In this document: piece after piece, positions 48,015-59,551 of the stretch
How the letters are laid out: every line of letters begins with the position of its first letter
Numbering within the stretch: the first letter of the stretch is position 1
Assembly: GCA_963082875.1 (NCBI GenBank)
Contig: OY720100.1
Coordinates: forward strand, 10,626,591 to 10,690,590
Length of the DNA stretch: 64,000 nucleotides
Reading direction: 5' to 3'
Origin: Corella eumyota
Lineage: Eukaryota > Chordata > Ascidiacea > Phlebobranchia > Corellidae
Notes under the pieces: generated by a model
Told to the model about the DNA's origin: nothing
The model's input: the letters and a program-made list of their open reading frames with translations, nothing else
Databases searched by the model: none
Translations under genes and position numbers: made by a program

Positions 48015-48486
48015 TTACGATTTAAGTGGTCTCAGACGAAATAACTTAAAAGGTCCTGTAATAAAAAATATTTAACAACAAAAATATTTTTTTTTAACCT
48101 TAATTGTTTTATATAATGATGAAATTCTTATATTTGACTAACAATTTTTTTGATTTTTTTTAAGATAAAAAATATTTTCTTAATTTAATTTGCCATATTA
48201 AAAACTAAAAAATTACCGTTTTCTTTAAACTTTGTTTTTTTTCCACATTTCACCCCATCGCATTCCAACCTTTATATTATTACACATTTTAGTTTTATAA
48301 AATTAGACTAACGTTAAATATAAAAAGCAATGTCCAGAAAGAAATAAAATGCAATTTTCAGTTATTAGATTTTAAACCGCCTTACCCACGAAGTCCCTCA
48401 AGTGATCTTTCTTTATTGTTTAAACTAGCAGCATCAGAAATCGCTAACAAACCCAAAAACAAAACAACCAACGAATTTTTTTTTAT
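48015..48486 (-). CDS. Small secreted cationic peptide, copy 2 (about 65 aa)
   Basis: Three exons in phase: about 48486-48386 (donor CGTGG|GTAAGG), 48269-48217 (donor AAACG|GTAATT) and 48055-48015 (stop TAA). The N-terminus KKNSLVVLFLGLLAISDAAS is a good signal peptide; the mature part carries SLNNKERSLEGLRG, LECDGVKCGKKTKFKENG and PFKLFRLRPLKS, giving two Cys and a strongly basic tail. No ATG precedes the signal sequence in frame: ATA stands where copy 1 has ATG, so the start is either lost or in an upstream exon I cannot see. The fit of size, charge and secretion to a host-defence peptide or hormone is only a resemblance; the family is unknown to me. Confidence 0.5.
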
Positions 48487-48750
48487 TATCGATGAGTAAA
48501 AAGGCTTACTTTACGGCCTAAACATATAGTAACATTTATTCTAACTAGACCTTAAGTTGGTTTTGGCAGTTATCCAAAAAAAGCGTTTTAAACTTAGTAC
48601 AGTTTAAACAACTGTATTTAAAGGTTTAGTTTTGTAGGCTAAATGTTTTTTTTTGTCGTTTTTCAATAACCTTAAATTTTTTAATTTATCAAAAACATTC
48701 CAAATCTACACATTTAAAATTTTTTTTGATGTATCGTTGTTTTCGATGTG

Positions 48751-49025
48751 GAAGGGTCATATGTGCGACCTAAAAGAGTAACATCAGTTACTCCGACCCA
48801 GTATCGAGTTGCTTTTGGCAGTTTGAGATATTATAAAGATTGCCCGGTAATTATTTATGATTGCCCGGTAATTATGCTGCTGATTAAGTGCTGGCTCAGC
48901 AGGAGTTTATACCGTTTATAGCGCCTTATTAAAGAATGCTACAGCATGAGAGCAGCGAGAGGAATAAACCCACGACCTGATAATGGTGTAGCAAGCGTTC
49001 TTACCACTACACCACGCTGCCGGTC
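48751..49025 (-). mobile_element. tRNA-derived SINE with internal 22-bp duplication
   Basis: Minus-strand reading begins ACCGGCAGCGTGGTGTAGTGG. The body matches the other copies, and a GATTGCCCGGTAATTAT-type unit is tandemly doubled at about 48838-48882. Confidence 0.8.
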
Positions 49026-50412
49026 TGAACCGTACATTGCAAATAAGAAAATTATTTCACAAAAATAAAAAAAATTAAAACAAGCAAACATTTGTATATA
49101 TAAATAGTTTGCTGTTTTGGAGAAAATAATCTAAATTTAAATAAACTATCAACCATTTATTCTGCATTCTAAACCCTTTATTTTTACTTATAAAAACAAA
49201 TTTGTCTTATATTCAGTATGTATTTGAATGTGTATATAGGGTGCAGTTAAAAACAGTTTTTCAAATATTTAATATTTAGAGTACTTAATGAAAGAAAAAA
49301 CAAAAACGCAGAAAGAAGTGAAACTGAAAGAACGTACGCTTAGCTCCACAACACGATGTAAAACCTAACAACTTAATTTAAACACAAAAACTTTAAAAAA
49401 ATAAATAAACTGTAAAAATGTCATGCTTTTGTTAGCGGTTATAAACAAAATAAAAATAAAAGTACGTCAGCAAATGTCGTCACGTGACTTGAAATTTAGT
49501 CACGTGACAAACTGCAACGAAACACAGCTGGTATTAAAATAAAGTACTCGTTTGGTTGATGGGGATCAAGGCATTGCATTGTCAACTGTTATCCTTTAGC
49601 AAGATTTAACCCCAATAATAAATTCCTTAAACCAATATTATGTAGTCAAAGTTCTTTTTAAGAAATACTTTGAATTTTTAAAATAAACGAACGTAAAAAA
49701 TAACGAAAATTCCTATTTGTTGAGAATAAAATAGGAATAAGTAAACACCCAACGATTTTGAAAATAACGACGAAAACAAATCTACTGATAAAATTATTTA
49801 GTACGAACGACCATTGCCATAAAATAAATACTACATAATTAAGTTTAACAAAAAAATGCGCAAAAATAGTACGTATAGTAAACAAAAAACGGAAAATAAG
49901 GAAATAAACAAAAAGAAAATAACAAAATAAATAAAACGCTTTGGACTCTTAAGCAGCAGCAAGCGGTCACAAATTTTAACAAAGAACAAGCCTAAGTAAG
50001 AATAACACTTCCAAGAAAATAAAGAAGAAAAAACGAACATCGCAATACACAACTTACTGACATGGCTCAAAATACTTAAAACATATGACGTCATCTAAGT
50101 AACGTCAAAATCAGTTGAAAAATAACCTTCACCAAATGTTTATATATATTAGTTTAATCCTATGTAATTATGACCCCTTGAAATAATATTTCAAAGTTAC
50201 TCTAAAATCTTTAAACTTTTTAAAACAAAAATGTGAGTAATGACATCATAGAGTCATTTAAACACTTTTCCAAAAAATCCGAAGCTAATTACGCACGAAC
50301 TGTATTGTAGGTTAAATTTAGTCTGATAAAAGCCAAAAGATCCCAGTAGTTATACCACGTGACCAACTAACAACTAGGTCACGTGATCGTCATCAACTAA
50401 TTTCGAACAAGT
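49026..50412. other. Intergenic stretch with TCACGTGA and TGACGTCA palindromes
   Basis: No gene seen; the two overlapping minus frames at 49658-50094 are low-complexity Phe/Ile-rich readings of AT-rich DNA. TCACGTGA occurs at 49480, 49500 and 50379, and TGACGTCA at 50086. Confidence 0.5.
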
Positions 50413-53400
50413 TTACTCGTCCATAGCGGCTATTAACCGCTTTAGGTCGCTCGTGAGCACTTCACTTCCCTCCATGCCAATTAGATCCGAATTGGTGCCA
50501 TTCTTAAATTAAAAATCAAGTTTAAAGATATTGTGGATATCTTGTTTCTATAATGTAAACCTAAAAAATAGAACTGTTTAACATTAACAAATATTAAAAA
50601 TCGGGTTTAAAATGAATAAGCTATATTGTTAATTAGCATACAGAACCGGCGTACAATATTTTATCCCGAATTGACCGCAAGTGTTTTAACTTTGCAAACA
50701 TGACAATTCGTTGTTTTACCGTTTTAAATAAAAATATGTACGCTTTAACCCTGACCCTATAACCACTATTACATGCGAACGAATAATCTAAAACATGTTG
50801 AGCGAACGTACATTTGCCCGAATACAAAAGTTTAGAAAACAAAAATTTAATTTTTTAATTTTTTTTCCAAATTTATTTCTAAAAATTGAGTAGTACAAGA
50901 GATTTAACGTAAACTTCTTACAATACTAGTGTTCTTAGAAAGTATATATTAAATTACGAATTAAGTTTTTACTTGAAGTAATTATTTTTACCTCAAATCC
51001 TGTTAAAGAGTTGGAGTCGGAAGAGTTTCGGTTTTCTTCCACTCTCTCTCCTTCCTCTCCGATCTTGTTGTCCTCCGACGAGATGTTAAGCGGGGGGGAA
51101 GAACCCAAACCATCTGTTTCTTCCGGAAGACCTGATCCAAGAGCTAAAAAAAATTGCAATAAAAACAAAATTTTAGATTTGTATTTAAGAAAAAAATTCT
51201 TAAAGTGAACGACTCAGCTTTTTCGTCTGTCCTGACATTTTTATATAAAAACATGCAGAATGGCACGCCAAAAAAAACGCACCAAAAATTATAACTCAAA
51301 TCTTTATAAATCGTTTGTAATTTAAAGTGATGGTTCGGTCGCAGAGTTTCTTTTTTAATTATGTTGGAATTTTTCCAACTTGCACGAGGATACCATTATT
51401 TTAAAAATTGATCTGGTAGTTTTTGAGATATCGGGATTTGAAGGTAAATATTGTAAATAGGGAAATTCCCATCGCTCGCGAGTCACGTGACGCACAACGT
51501 CATCGTCGTAAGTTCCTATGCTGGTAGACATAGAAAAATAACCTTATTTTGCCCTCTCTAAGCCGTTTGTTGTACTTATTGTAATTTTTTTTTGGCAGAA
51601 AACAAACTTAACACGAAAAGCAAAATGTATCCATATTATATAAGAAAGTTGTTACTTTTTAAATATTTTTAATTTGGTAGGCCGTATTTAAAAATTTTTA
51701 ACAAATTATGGGTATGCTGTTAATTTTGAAAGTTTACCAACCAAAAACGCTTACAAACACTTGCAAGAAAGAGACAGGTCAACTAAGTCTTATTTAAGCA
51801 AAGTTTACCGTTAACACAGTCTTAGTTTTGTTTAAAATAAAATTACTTCAACGTTGTTAACTAATACATTGTCTTGTTTATATAGCCTATACAGACGATA
51901 TATACTTTTATTTTGGTTATATTATATCAATTATTTTTGTTATATTTTTACAGGTGTAAACCACAAACTGAAGTTAAGAAAGGCAGCAAACACTAATATT
52001 TGTTGCCAGGGGTACAAGTACTTACGTATATTGTAGGTTATAATAATTTTTTTTGGAATTATCAATAAAAAAAACACTTAAAACAATGTTAACCAGAATA
52101 CTCAGTGTTTATAGTTTATTGATGTAAAATATACATATGTGTCTTAACCCATGTGACGTTTAGTGATTAGAACTATTTTTATATGATACCCAACAAAACT
52201 GTCGGATATATTAAGTTTTAAGCAAAAACTAATGTTCTAACAGGTAAACTTTGCTTCAGTAACACTTAGTTGACCTGTCTGTTTCTTGTAAGTGTTTGTC
52301 AGCCAATATCAACTGTTACTGGCTGAAAAATTTTTGAAATTAACAACATAACCTTAATTTGTTAAAATTTTTCAAATACAGTCTACCCAATTAAAAATAC
52401 TTTAAAAGCAAAAAATGTCTTATATAATATGGCTAAATATTGCTTTTTATGTTAAGTTTGTTTTTTGCAAAAAAAATTTTAAAAAAGGTACAACAAACGG
52501 GTCAGAGAGGGAAAAATAAGGTTATTTTTCTATGTCTGCCAGCATATGAACTTACGACGATGACGTTGTGCGTCACGTGACTCGCGAACGAAGGGAATTT
52601 CCCTATTTACAATATTTACCTTCAAATCCCGATATTTCAAAAACTACTTGACTAATTTTTAAATTAATGGTATTCTCGTGCAAGTTGAAAAAATTACAAC
52701 ATCATTAAAAAAGAAACTCTGCGACCTCTTTAAGTTTAAAAATCACTTTTTAAAAAAAATTTTAAACGCAAATTTACGTCACTCTAGTAGATTATGACGT
52801 AACAATGGTAGAAGCGCTGCTTCAACATACGGTTTTGCAATGTTTTCTGTTGCGCTTTGAAGTTTTATGATAAGTTTTATTTAATTAAAGTTTATTTTGG
52901 TTCAATTTGTTTTCTTTTTTGCCAAATCAATCCTAGAAATAACGTTAGAGCTGCTTAAAAAACAATCGCTTTTAAATCTTTACCTAGTAAGCGCAAACAC
53001 GATTTTGTTTGGCTATGTAGGCTAGCAATATCTTTTAGATAAAGGCAAACCAAAGCGTTAATTAAATTACAAGTATGACTTTTAAATCGTTTTTTTTTTG
53101 TTATGTAGGTACAATTAACATTTTAATAAATCGTAGGTGGCAGTAACTAAAACTGCCTGACTTCCAGACCCTTGGCTGTTTAAATGGAAATGTAAAATCG
53201 CCTAATTTAATTAAAATAAGCATACAATCAAAAACTTATTGCTATTTGCCCTATTTACAACAATTTATGAATAATAAGACCCGTAAATATTTTTAAACCT
53301 TAACAATTTTACCTAATCTCGCTTTTAAGATACATTTGAAACGACGTGTAATTTGATTGTTACGTCATAATCTACTAGAGTAACGTCAATTTGCGTTTTT

Positions 53401-56400
53401 ATAGGAACAAAGTTTAAACTAAGATTGCAGACTAACTACAAGACCAAAATTAATGAAATTTAAAATATAAACTAACAACAACATATATTTTCATTTAAAA
53501 TTAAGTTGTATGACCCAGAACCACACTGTTTAAAAAAAAATAATAAGTATTTTTACTAAATATAAAAACCTTTAAAAAATAATGTACCTAAGTCCAATGC
53601 CGGTTGCCTGTTCTTAGTGTAAGAAGGATGTCTAGTAAGGTTCAAAGCTATCATTGGAGTATTTTCCTCACTGACATTTGGGGAGTTTTCTTGTCCTTCA
53701 AAATTTCCATCCATTTCCATGTTGGTTGGTTCCTCCATTTCAGTATTTCGTGCACCAGGACTAAATCGTTTAATTATTTACAGTTTTTTTTTAAATAAAA
53801 AATTAATACTTTTAAATAAATGTTAAATTAAATATTAAAAACGATAAGAATTTCAATTGTTTAAACAATTAGCAAAAAAAAATTTAAACGCCTAACAGCT
53901 GTACATCAGTCTTTTGCATTTTAGTCTTTACCTGTTTCTTCTTCCATTTGTAGTATCCGAGAACATAGAAGGTAATATTACTGGACCTGACATAGTGATA
54001 GCTGGGGTAGGACTTACTCTGTTAGGTTGGCCGTACGAATCTAACATCATTTTCGACAGTGAGTAAGCATCTTCCCGGTCAACTCTTCGTTGTCTGTGAT
54101 AGCAGAACGTTGAAAATTAAACTGGCTTATTACAAAGGCAGTTATATAAAAAAACAACGGATAACAATGTAATACTGTCATTTGATCGAAATCATTTGAC
54201 CGAAACATTTGAATATTAAACATTTTTGTACTAACCCCTTCTTAAATCTTACCTTCTTTGGAAAAAAATGTTGACTTAAATTTAAGTAAAAATGTCGTTT
54301 TTAAAATTTTAGGTTAACGACAAATGTCTATTCGATTATACGGGTGAACACTGATAATAATATTTTCAAAAAATACATCTTTGCTTATAAGAAATTGCAT
54401 AAATTTACACTTACCGTTTCTTAGATTGAACAATTGTTATACCCAATGCTTGCTCGTGGTTAACTAAATGGTGCTAAACAAATAAGAAAATACAAATTTA
54501 AAGAAATTTTTTAACATTTAAAGTCGTATAAACAAACTCTAAATACGTTGCTTTTTATTTTTACGCACCTTGAGGTGTTCCGATCTTCTAAACCTTTTAT
54601 CACAGTAGGTGCAAGGGTAAGGTCGCTCACCAGTATGTGTGAGAATATGACGTTTTAAATGTTGTTGTCGACCAAACATTTTCTGGCAATATTCGCATCT
54701 GTAATTTAAAAAAAAGTCAAAAACTTAAATTTATAAAGTAAATTAAAAGCCTAATTCGTTGTATATTAAACCTAAAATTTTATCTGTAAATAAACCGGCA
54801 ACCAAGTGGATCGGTTAGAACACTTAGTTTTATAGCACGAGGTTATTGGTTCGATTCCCAGTGCCTTAAAGTCGTAGCGCCTTTGGGTAAGGCAAAATAA
54901 ACAATACAAACTCCCGTTGGGCTCAAATATCAAACAGCAGGTATCTGGAAATATTTTTAATAATATTCAAAACTGCCAAAAGCAACTCGATACCGATCAA
55001 GGCAAAAAAAATTGACTCTCAAATCAAAACAAAAAATATATACACAATTCAAACAAAAATTTTTATATAAGATAAAATCTACAAAAAAGTTTTGTTTTTA
55101 AAATGAATTAGCTAAACAAGTACTTACTTGTATTCCTTTTTTGGTTTTTCTTTTTTCTGCGCCAGTGTGTAATGTGTTAAATCATTAGTTTGCCTAAGAA
55201 AAAAATTAATATAAATATGAAAACTTAAGAATTACTAAATAGAATGCAAATTATCAAATATTAGATTTTAAAAATGATTAAAAAATTACAAAACAAAATA
55301 TAAAATGTCAATTTTTATATAAAACTAAATATTAATCATTTTATTTTATGTATTTATGATGGAAAATATCTTAAATGCATGTTTTTACAGTTTAAATATA
55401 TAAAAAATATAAAAAAAAAAATAACGAAGTTAAAGAAAAACTAATTTAAAAAAAAATTGTTTTATTTACTTATTGTCAGTGCCCCAATTTTTGGTCATAG
55501 AAAAAATATGTTGGTCAGCTGGGGTCGATGCTTTCACAATGGGGTTATTCCCCTCAAATGTAAAGGGGTAAGCATTGGGGGGTCGATCTTTTTCTTGCTG
55601 CTCAGCGGAAAAATAGTCAGCGAGAGATTTATGGTCGATGTCTTGGCCGTCTGAAGATATGTAAAAAATTAAATCAAAAAATGTAAAAAAAACGGTTAAA
55701 CCAATAATAACAATCATATTTTCTTTGTTTTTTAGGTTTTAACGTAAAATTTACGACAAATTCGTTAATTTTTTACAAAAAAAACACTTAAATAATAAAC
55801 TTTAAATCGTCAAATCGTCAAATCTAAAAAAAAAATTTCCGTGTTTTTTTATTTTAATTTTGGCAATAAATTGCCCAACAAATTGAAGGTTTACCAAAAA
55901 TATTCAGATTTTACAAAATGTCACCGCTTTAAGCCCGAAGCTTCATTCCGTCATAAATCGCGTGATTTTTCACCCTACGGTCATGAGAATAATTAACCGC
56001 TGAGTAAAACGCCAAGTCAAAAAATATCGCAAAATTATTCCCAAAAAATTGCAATCATTCAACAAAAATACAAAATGATTAAAAAACTTTGTTGGTTTTA
56101 ACTTACCTCCATTAACTAAATCGCGCGATCGCCCATTAGCTATTAATTTTCTAATATGTGAAAAATTGTTAGGCTCATCTGTTCCATTAACACCTTGCGA
56201 ATACCTTTAAAAAAATAAAATAAAAATTGCAAAATAGTTTTTACCGAAAAAATAAAAAAATAACCCTAAATCAATAGGCACATTTTAAGAAAAAATGATG
56301 AAAAAAAGAATTAAATAGAATAATAACTAAGTTTTATATATTTTAACCCCTAAACAAAGTCCAAAAGTTTTATAAAATATGATTTAGGTTAGGTAAAAAT

Positions 56401-59400
56401 TATACCCTTATAAGGGTATAGCTTTTAAAATAATAAAAAAAACTTTAAATATTATAATCCTAATTAATTAAAATAAAACTATAAAAATATGTTGGGTAAT
56501 TTCGAAATTTTTCACGGCGCGTGATAGCGCAAATTAATCATAAAAATGATAATATCCTCTCAAATTTCCCTTCATTAGTCGTAGAGCCTAATGAGTTAAG
56601 TTTCGCGATTACAAAACGGTGTTAAAATATCTCGTTTAAAATCGGGCCTTTTAACACCATTCAATTATAGTTCACAAGTTAAAATTTTAATCAAACACTT
56701 TAAAATAGGTTAAATTTTTTTTTTTTTTAACTTAAGAGCGGTAAAAATAGTATTTATTTCTGTACATTATGTTATATTTATTTTGCTACGCCTATTCTAA
56801 GAAAGGTGATTTGAAAAAATTTTCGCTTAAATATTAGGTTGGCGTAAAACTTTTAAAAAATACCTGTTTTGGGGAGAATAAGCAACAACTGCATGTTGTT
56901 CCTCCTTTATTTGGTTTTCAGGATTGTTGTTATATTCGTCTTTTCGATTCTCGATATTTTCCAAATTTTCTTTTTTTACTGATACCTTAAAAAACAAAAA
57001 AAATAAATTTTATTTTTCCGAATAAAAAAAAATAATTTTAAATATGTGATTGTTTTGGCAAAATGTTTTAACCATTTAATTAATAAAAAAACGTCGTATT
57101 AATATTTGATAAAAGCCAATAAAGTTATTTTTTAAGTCGCATACCGCACTTAATTAGATATGCCTTTAAAGCAAAATCTTTTTCGAAAATGTCGAATCGT
57201 GTCTTTTTCTAAACCCATTGCACGAGGATTAGGTTAAATGCGCGAACAAACAACTCTCCAATTCCGCCTGCGGCTGGAATCGAACCCACAATTTTAGCCT
57301 CGCTCTTTAAACACGTAACACGGCATCACGTGACCTGTAATTCCCTTCGTCTTTCGCGTGTAAAGTTTTTAATTGCTTTAAAATGATCGGCGGTGAGAGA
57401 AAATTTTATGAGTCACTCTGATATTTTATGTTGCATGTTAAGAGTTCCAACTTTAAAAATCAGTAAACAAATAAACTTATACCAAAAAAAAAAAAACAGT
57501 TTAAAAAAAAAACAAATAAAATCCTTATAGGGGTTTAACAAATTTTTTATTTTCTTATTCTCCTTAAAAGGTAATTTAACCAAAATTTTGTTAATTAATT
57601 TCAATTTAAACTTACAATGGAGATAAAGTTTATGACAGTTACAAAAGAAATCGGGATTACACAAACTATTTACACATTAAATTTGGACTGTTTAGATAAA
57701 AAAAAAGTTTTACATACTAATTTGAATAACTAAAATGATATAAAACAGAAAAACCATAATAAAAATTATGGTAAAATGTAATTACACCTTTAAAATTCTA
57801 AAGCACCAATTTTCCAATTATTTTATTTACCCAAAGTTTTAAATTTTATATAAATCAGCTTTGAAGAGTTAACACTGTTTTAACGAGAAAAAAACCTTTC
57901 AAAAATAGATTCCAAAAAAAATTTCGCGTCATTTTTAATTCCATCCTTTAAAATTTCCCAGTTCATTAGCAAAGCGCAGAAAATGCAAAGCCCGCGGGCT
58001 GGAAAAATTATTAAAGGCAAAAATAAGAGGCAAGCCCTCGAAATGCTCAATAATATGCAAAACTAAACAGCAAAAACATATCCGGACAAGATGCTAAAAT
58101 ATTTTTCTAAGAAATCCAACTAAATTTAAATTTTGTATGCTACATTTAACCCTTACTTTAATTTCAACTAAGACGCCAAGGCAGATAAAAATGCATAACG
58201 CAAAGTACCGATTTTTAGGGTTTGACATTTTTAATAAATTTTGGTATTCAAGCTATCACGGCATGCTTATTGATTACCGGTTATGACGTCACAAACTGTC
58301 AAGCGTGTTTAGAAAATATTTTTTGTTTTCAGGTAAGCTACCTTTAAAGCACAACAAAAAAATAAAAATCGTTTTTTTTTTTTTTTAATCAAGTTTTATC
58401 CTTTTTTAGTTACCTTACGCGCTTTTGAAATAAATTTTAGTAAATTTAAATGTTGTTAAATAATATTTACTGAAAATTTCTTAACGCCGCTATATCTGAG
58501 AAGTATTTTCACTTATTAGAAAAAAAATACCAAATTCTGGGCTTTCGTGTCGTCGTTATTACAACTTGGTGACGTGGGGCCTCGGACGTCATTCTGGTGA
58601 ATTCTATCGTCATTAATTGTTAAAGATCGAGTGCCCGGTGAAGGAGGAGTGTTTATTAATTCACATTCCTAAAAAAAATAATTTTGTGTTTTTAAGTTTT
58701 TATTAGATTTTGAATAAAAATTCACTCAAGATAATTCGTCTTGTGTTAATTATGATCAGCCTTCTCAGATTAATTATTAATAAATATTAAAATTTTTAAG
58801 TTAACTATGATTTTATAAAAACAAAATGGACACCGCATTCTAATGCCAAATTAACTAGGCCCTAAATTAAATAAGTTAAAGCGATAAACAATTAATCTCC
58901 AAAGTTGATTATGGCCAATAACGATATTTTAACATAATACGTTTTTTGTAGTTTTACAAGAGCAAAAATCTAACCCGTATTTCAGGTATTAGAAATATGC
59001 GTTATTTAGCGATTCGACCACCCCGCAAAAATGCTGCAATTTATATAACAGTTTTTCAAATTCAAATACCTGTTGCTCGTCTGATTCGTGTATTCGAAGC
59101 GGGCTTATCTTCGGGTGCGGTGTGGGTTTGTTAACAGCTCGAGCACGCGATTTTTCGCTGGCTTGATTCAGTTGAGATAAAAGCGAAAGACTCGCACTTG
59201 CACTCTGCAAAAATTAAAAAGACAATTTTTTTAAATAAAGAAATAGCAAGTAAAAACAGGCAGAAAAGAAAAAAATATTTTTTTAAATCCACAAAATTAA
59301 TAACGAACACTCACAATTGTTGTTTGTAACATGGGATGGTATCTGATATTAGATCCTAGCACAAACTAACGAATACCAACCTGAGTATGGCCATGACTTG

Positions 59401-59551
59401 TGGTCCCGGACTGATGTTGCAAACCCTGCAGCAGAGGCCCCGTGACTGCGTTAAGACTAGATTGCGAGGTCACGTGACCATGCGTGCTGATAAATTCTTG
59501 GCACTTTTCGACAACGTAAGGAATTTGTAGGTAGCATGCCGAACACAAAAC
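50413..59551 (-). CDS. BTB-C2H2 zinc-finger transcription factor, 3' thirteen exons
   Basis: Thirteen exons run in continuous phase for 558 codons: 59551-59381, 59204-59070, 58668-58531, 56985-56864, 56204-56107, 55650-55470, 55193-55128, 54698-54569, 54473-54415, 54093-53932, 53760-53588, 51143-50992, 50502-50413 (stop TAA). The first holds the end of a BTB/POZ fold ([18 protein letters not shown]). A long hydrophilic middle rich in Ser, Asn and Pro follows (exons 2-6). Exons 7-9 carry exactly two C2H2 fingers joined by a TGERPYP linker: CEYC...HILTH and CTYC...HLVNH. The tail is acidic and Ser-rich ([19 protein letters not shown]) and ends in a helical [14 protein letters not shown]. By family it is a nuclear DNA-binding repressor or activator that dimerises through BTB. 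I cannot assign an orthologue. The 5' part of the BTB domain must lie above 59551, perhaps beyond the window. Introns hold the inverted-repeat element (51321-52733) and a SINE (54796). Confidence 0.88.
51321..52733. mobile_element. DNA element with ~500-bp terminal inverted repeats
   Basis: The left arm (51321 to about 51830) and right arm (about 52235 to 52733) are reverse complements over ~500 bp: both hold GGTCGCAGAGTTTC at the outside, then a GCACGAGGATACC-like segment, GATATCGGGATTTGAA, TCACGTGAC, ATGTCTGCCAGCAT and, at the inner end, GGTCAACTAAGT with AAACTTTGC. About 400 bp of AT-rich unique DNA lies between, with no transposase. It is non-autonomous, MITE- or foldback-like. It lies in an intron of the BTB zinc-finger gene. 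Partial copies occur at 1254-1395 and 15090-15501. Confidence 0.85.
54796..55020 (+). mobile_element. tRNA-derived SINE in a BTB zinc-finger intron
   Basis: ACCGGCAACCAAGTGGATCGG head, B box TTGGTTCGATTCCC, and a body with AAACTGCCAAAAGCAACTCG. The tail after GATACCG is diverged relative to the other copies. Confidence 0.75.
57250..57335 (-). repeat. tRNA-like SINE head
   Basis: Minus-strand reading contains GAGCGAGGCTAAAATTGTGG and the perfect B box GGGTTCGATTCC. The A box is eroded and no tRNA acceptor stem pairs. It lies in the intron between the exons ending at 58531 and starting at 56985. Confidence 0.5.

Noticed and set aside
47990-48016. A further splice after the third exon of secreted peptide copy 2
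   Set aside because: The only available intron would be about 26 nt, shorter than plausible; the in-frame TAA immediately after the exon is a simpler end.
49658-50094. Overlapping hydrophobic minus frames resembling membrane proteins
   Set aside because: The Phe/Ile/Leu content follows from A-rich plus-strand sequence; no start context, splice sites or conservation.
50633-50842. 69-codon minus frame between the last two exons of the BTB zinc-finger gene
   Set aside because: Lies in an intron whose flanking exons join in phase without it; composition is not gene-like.
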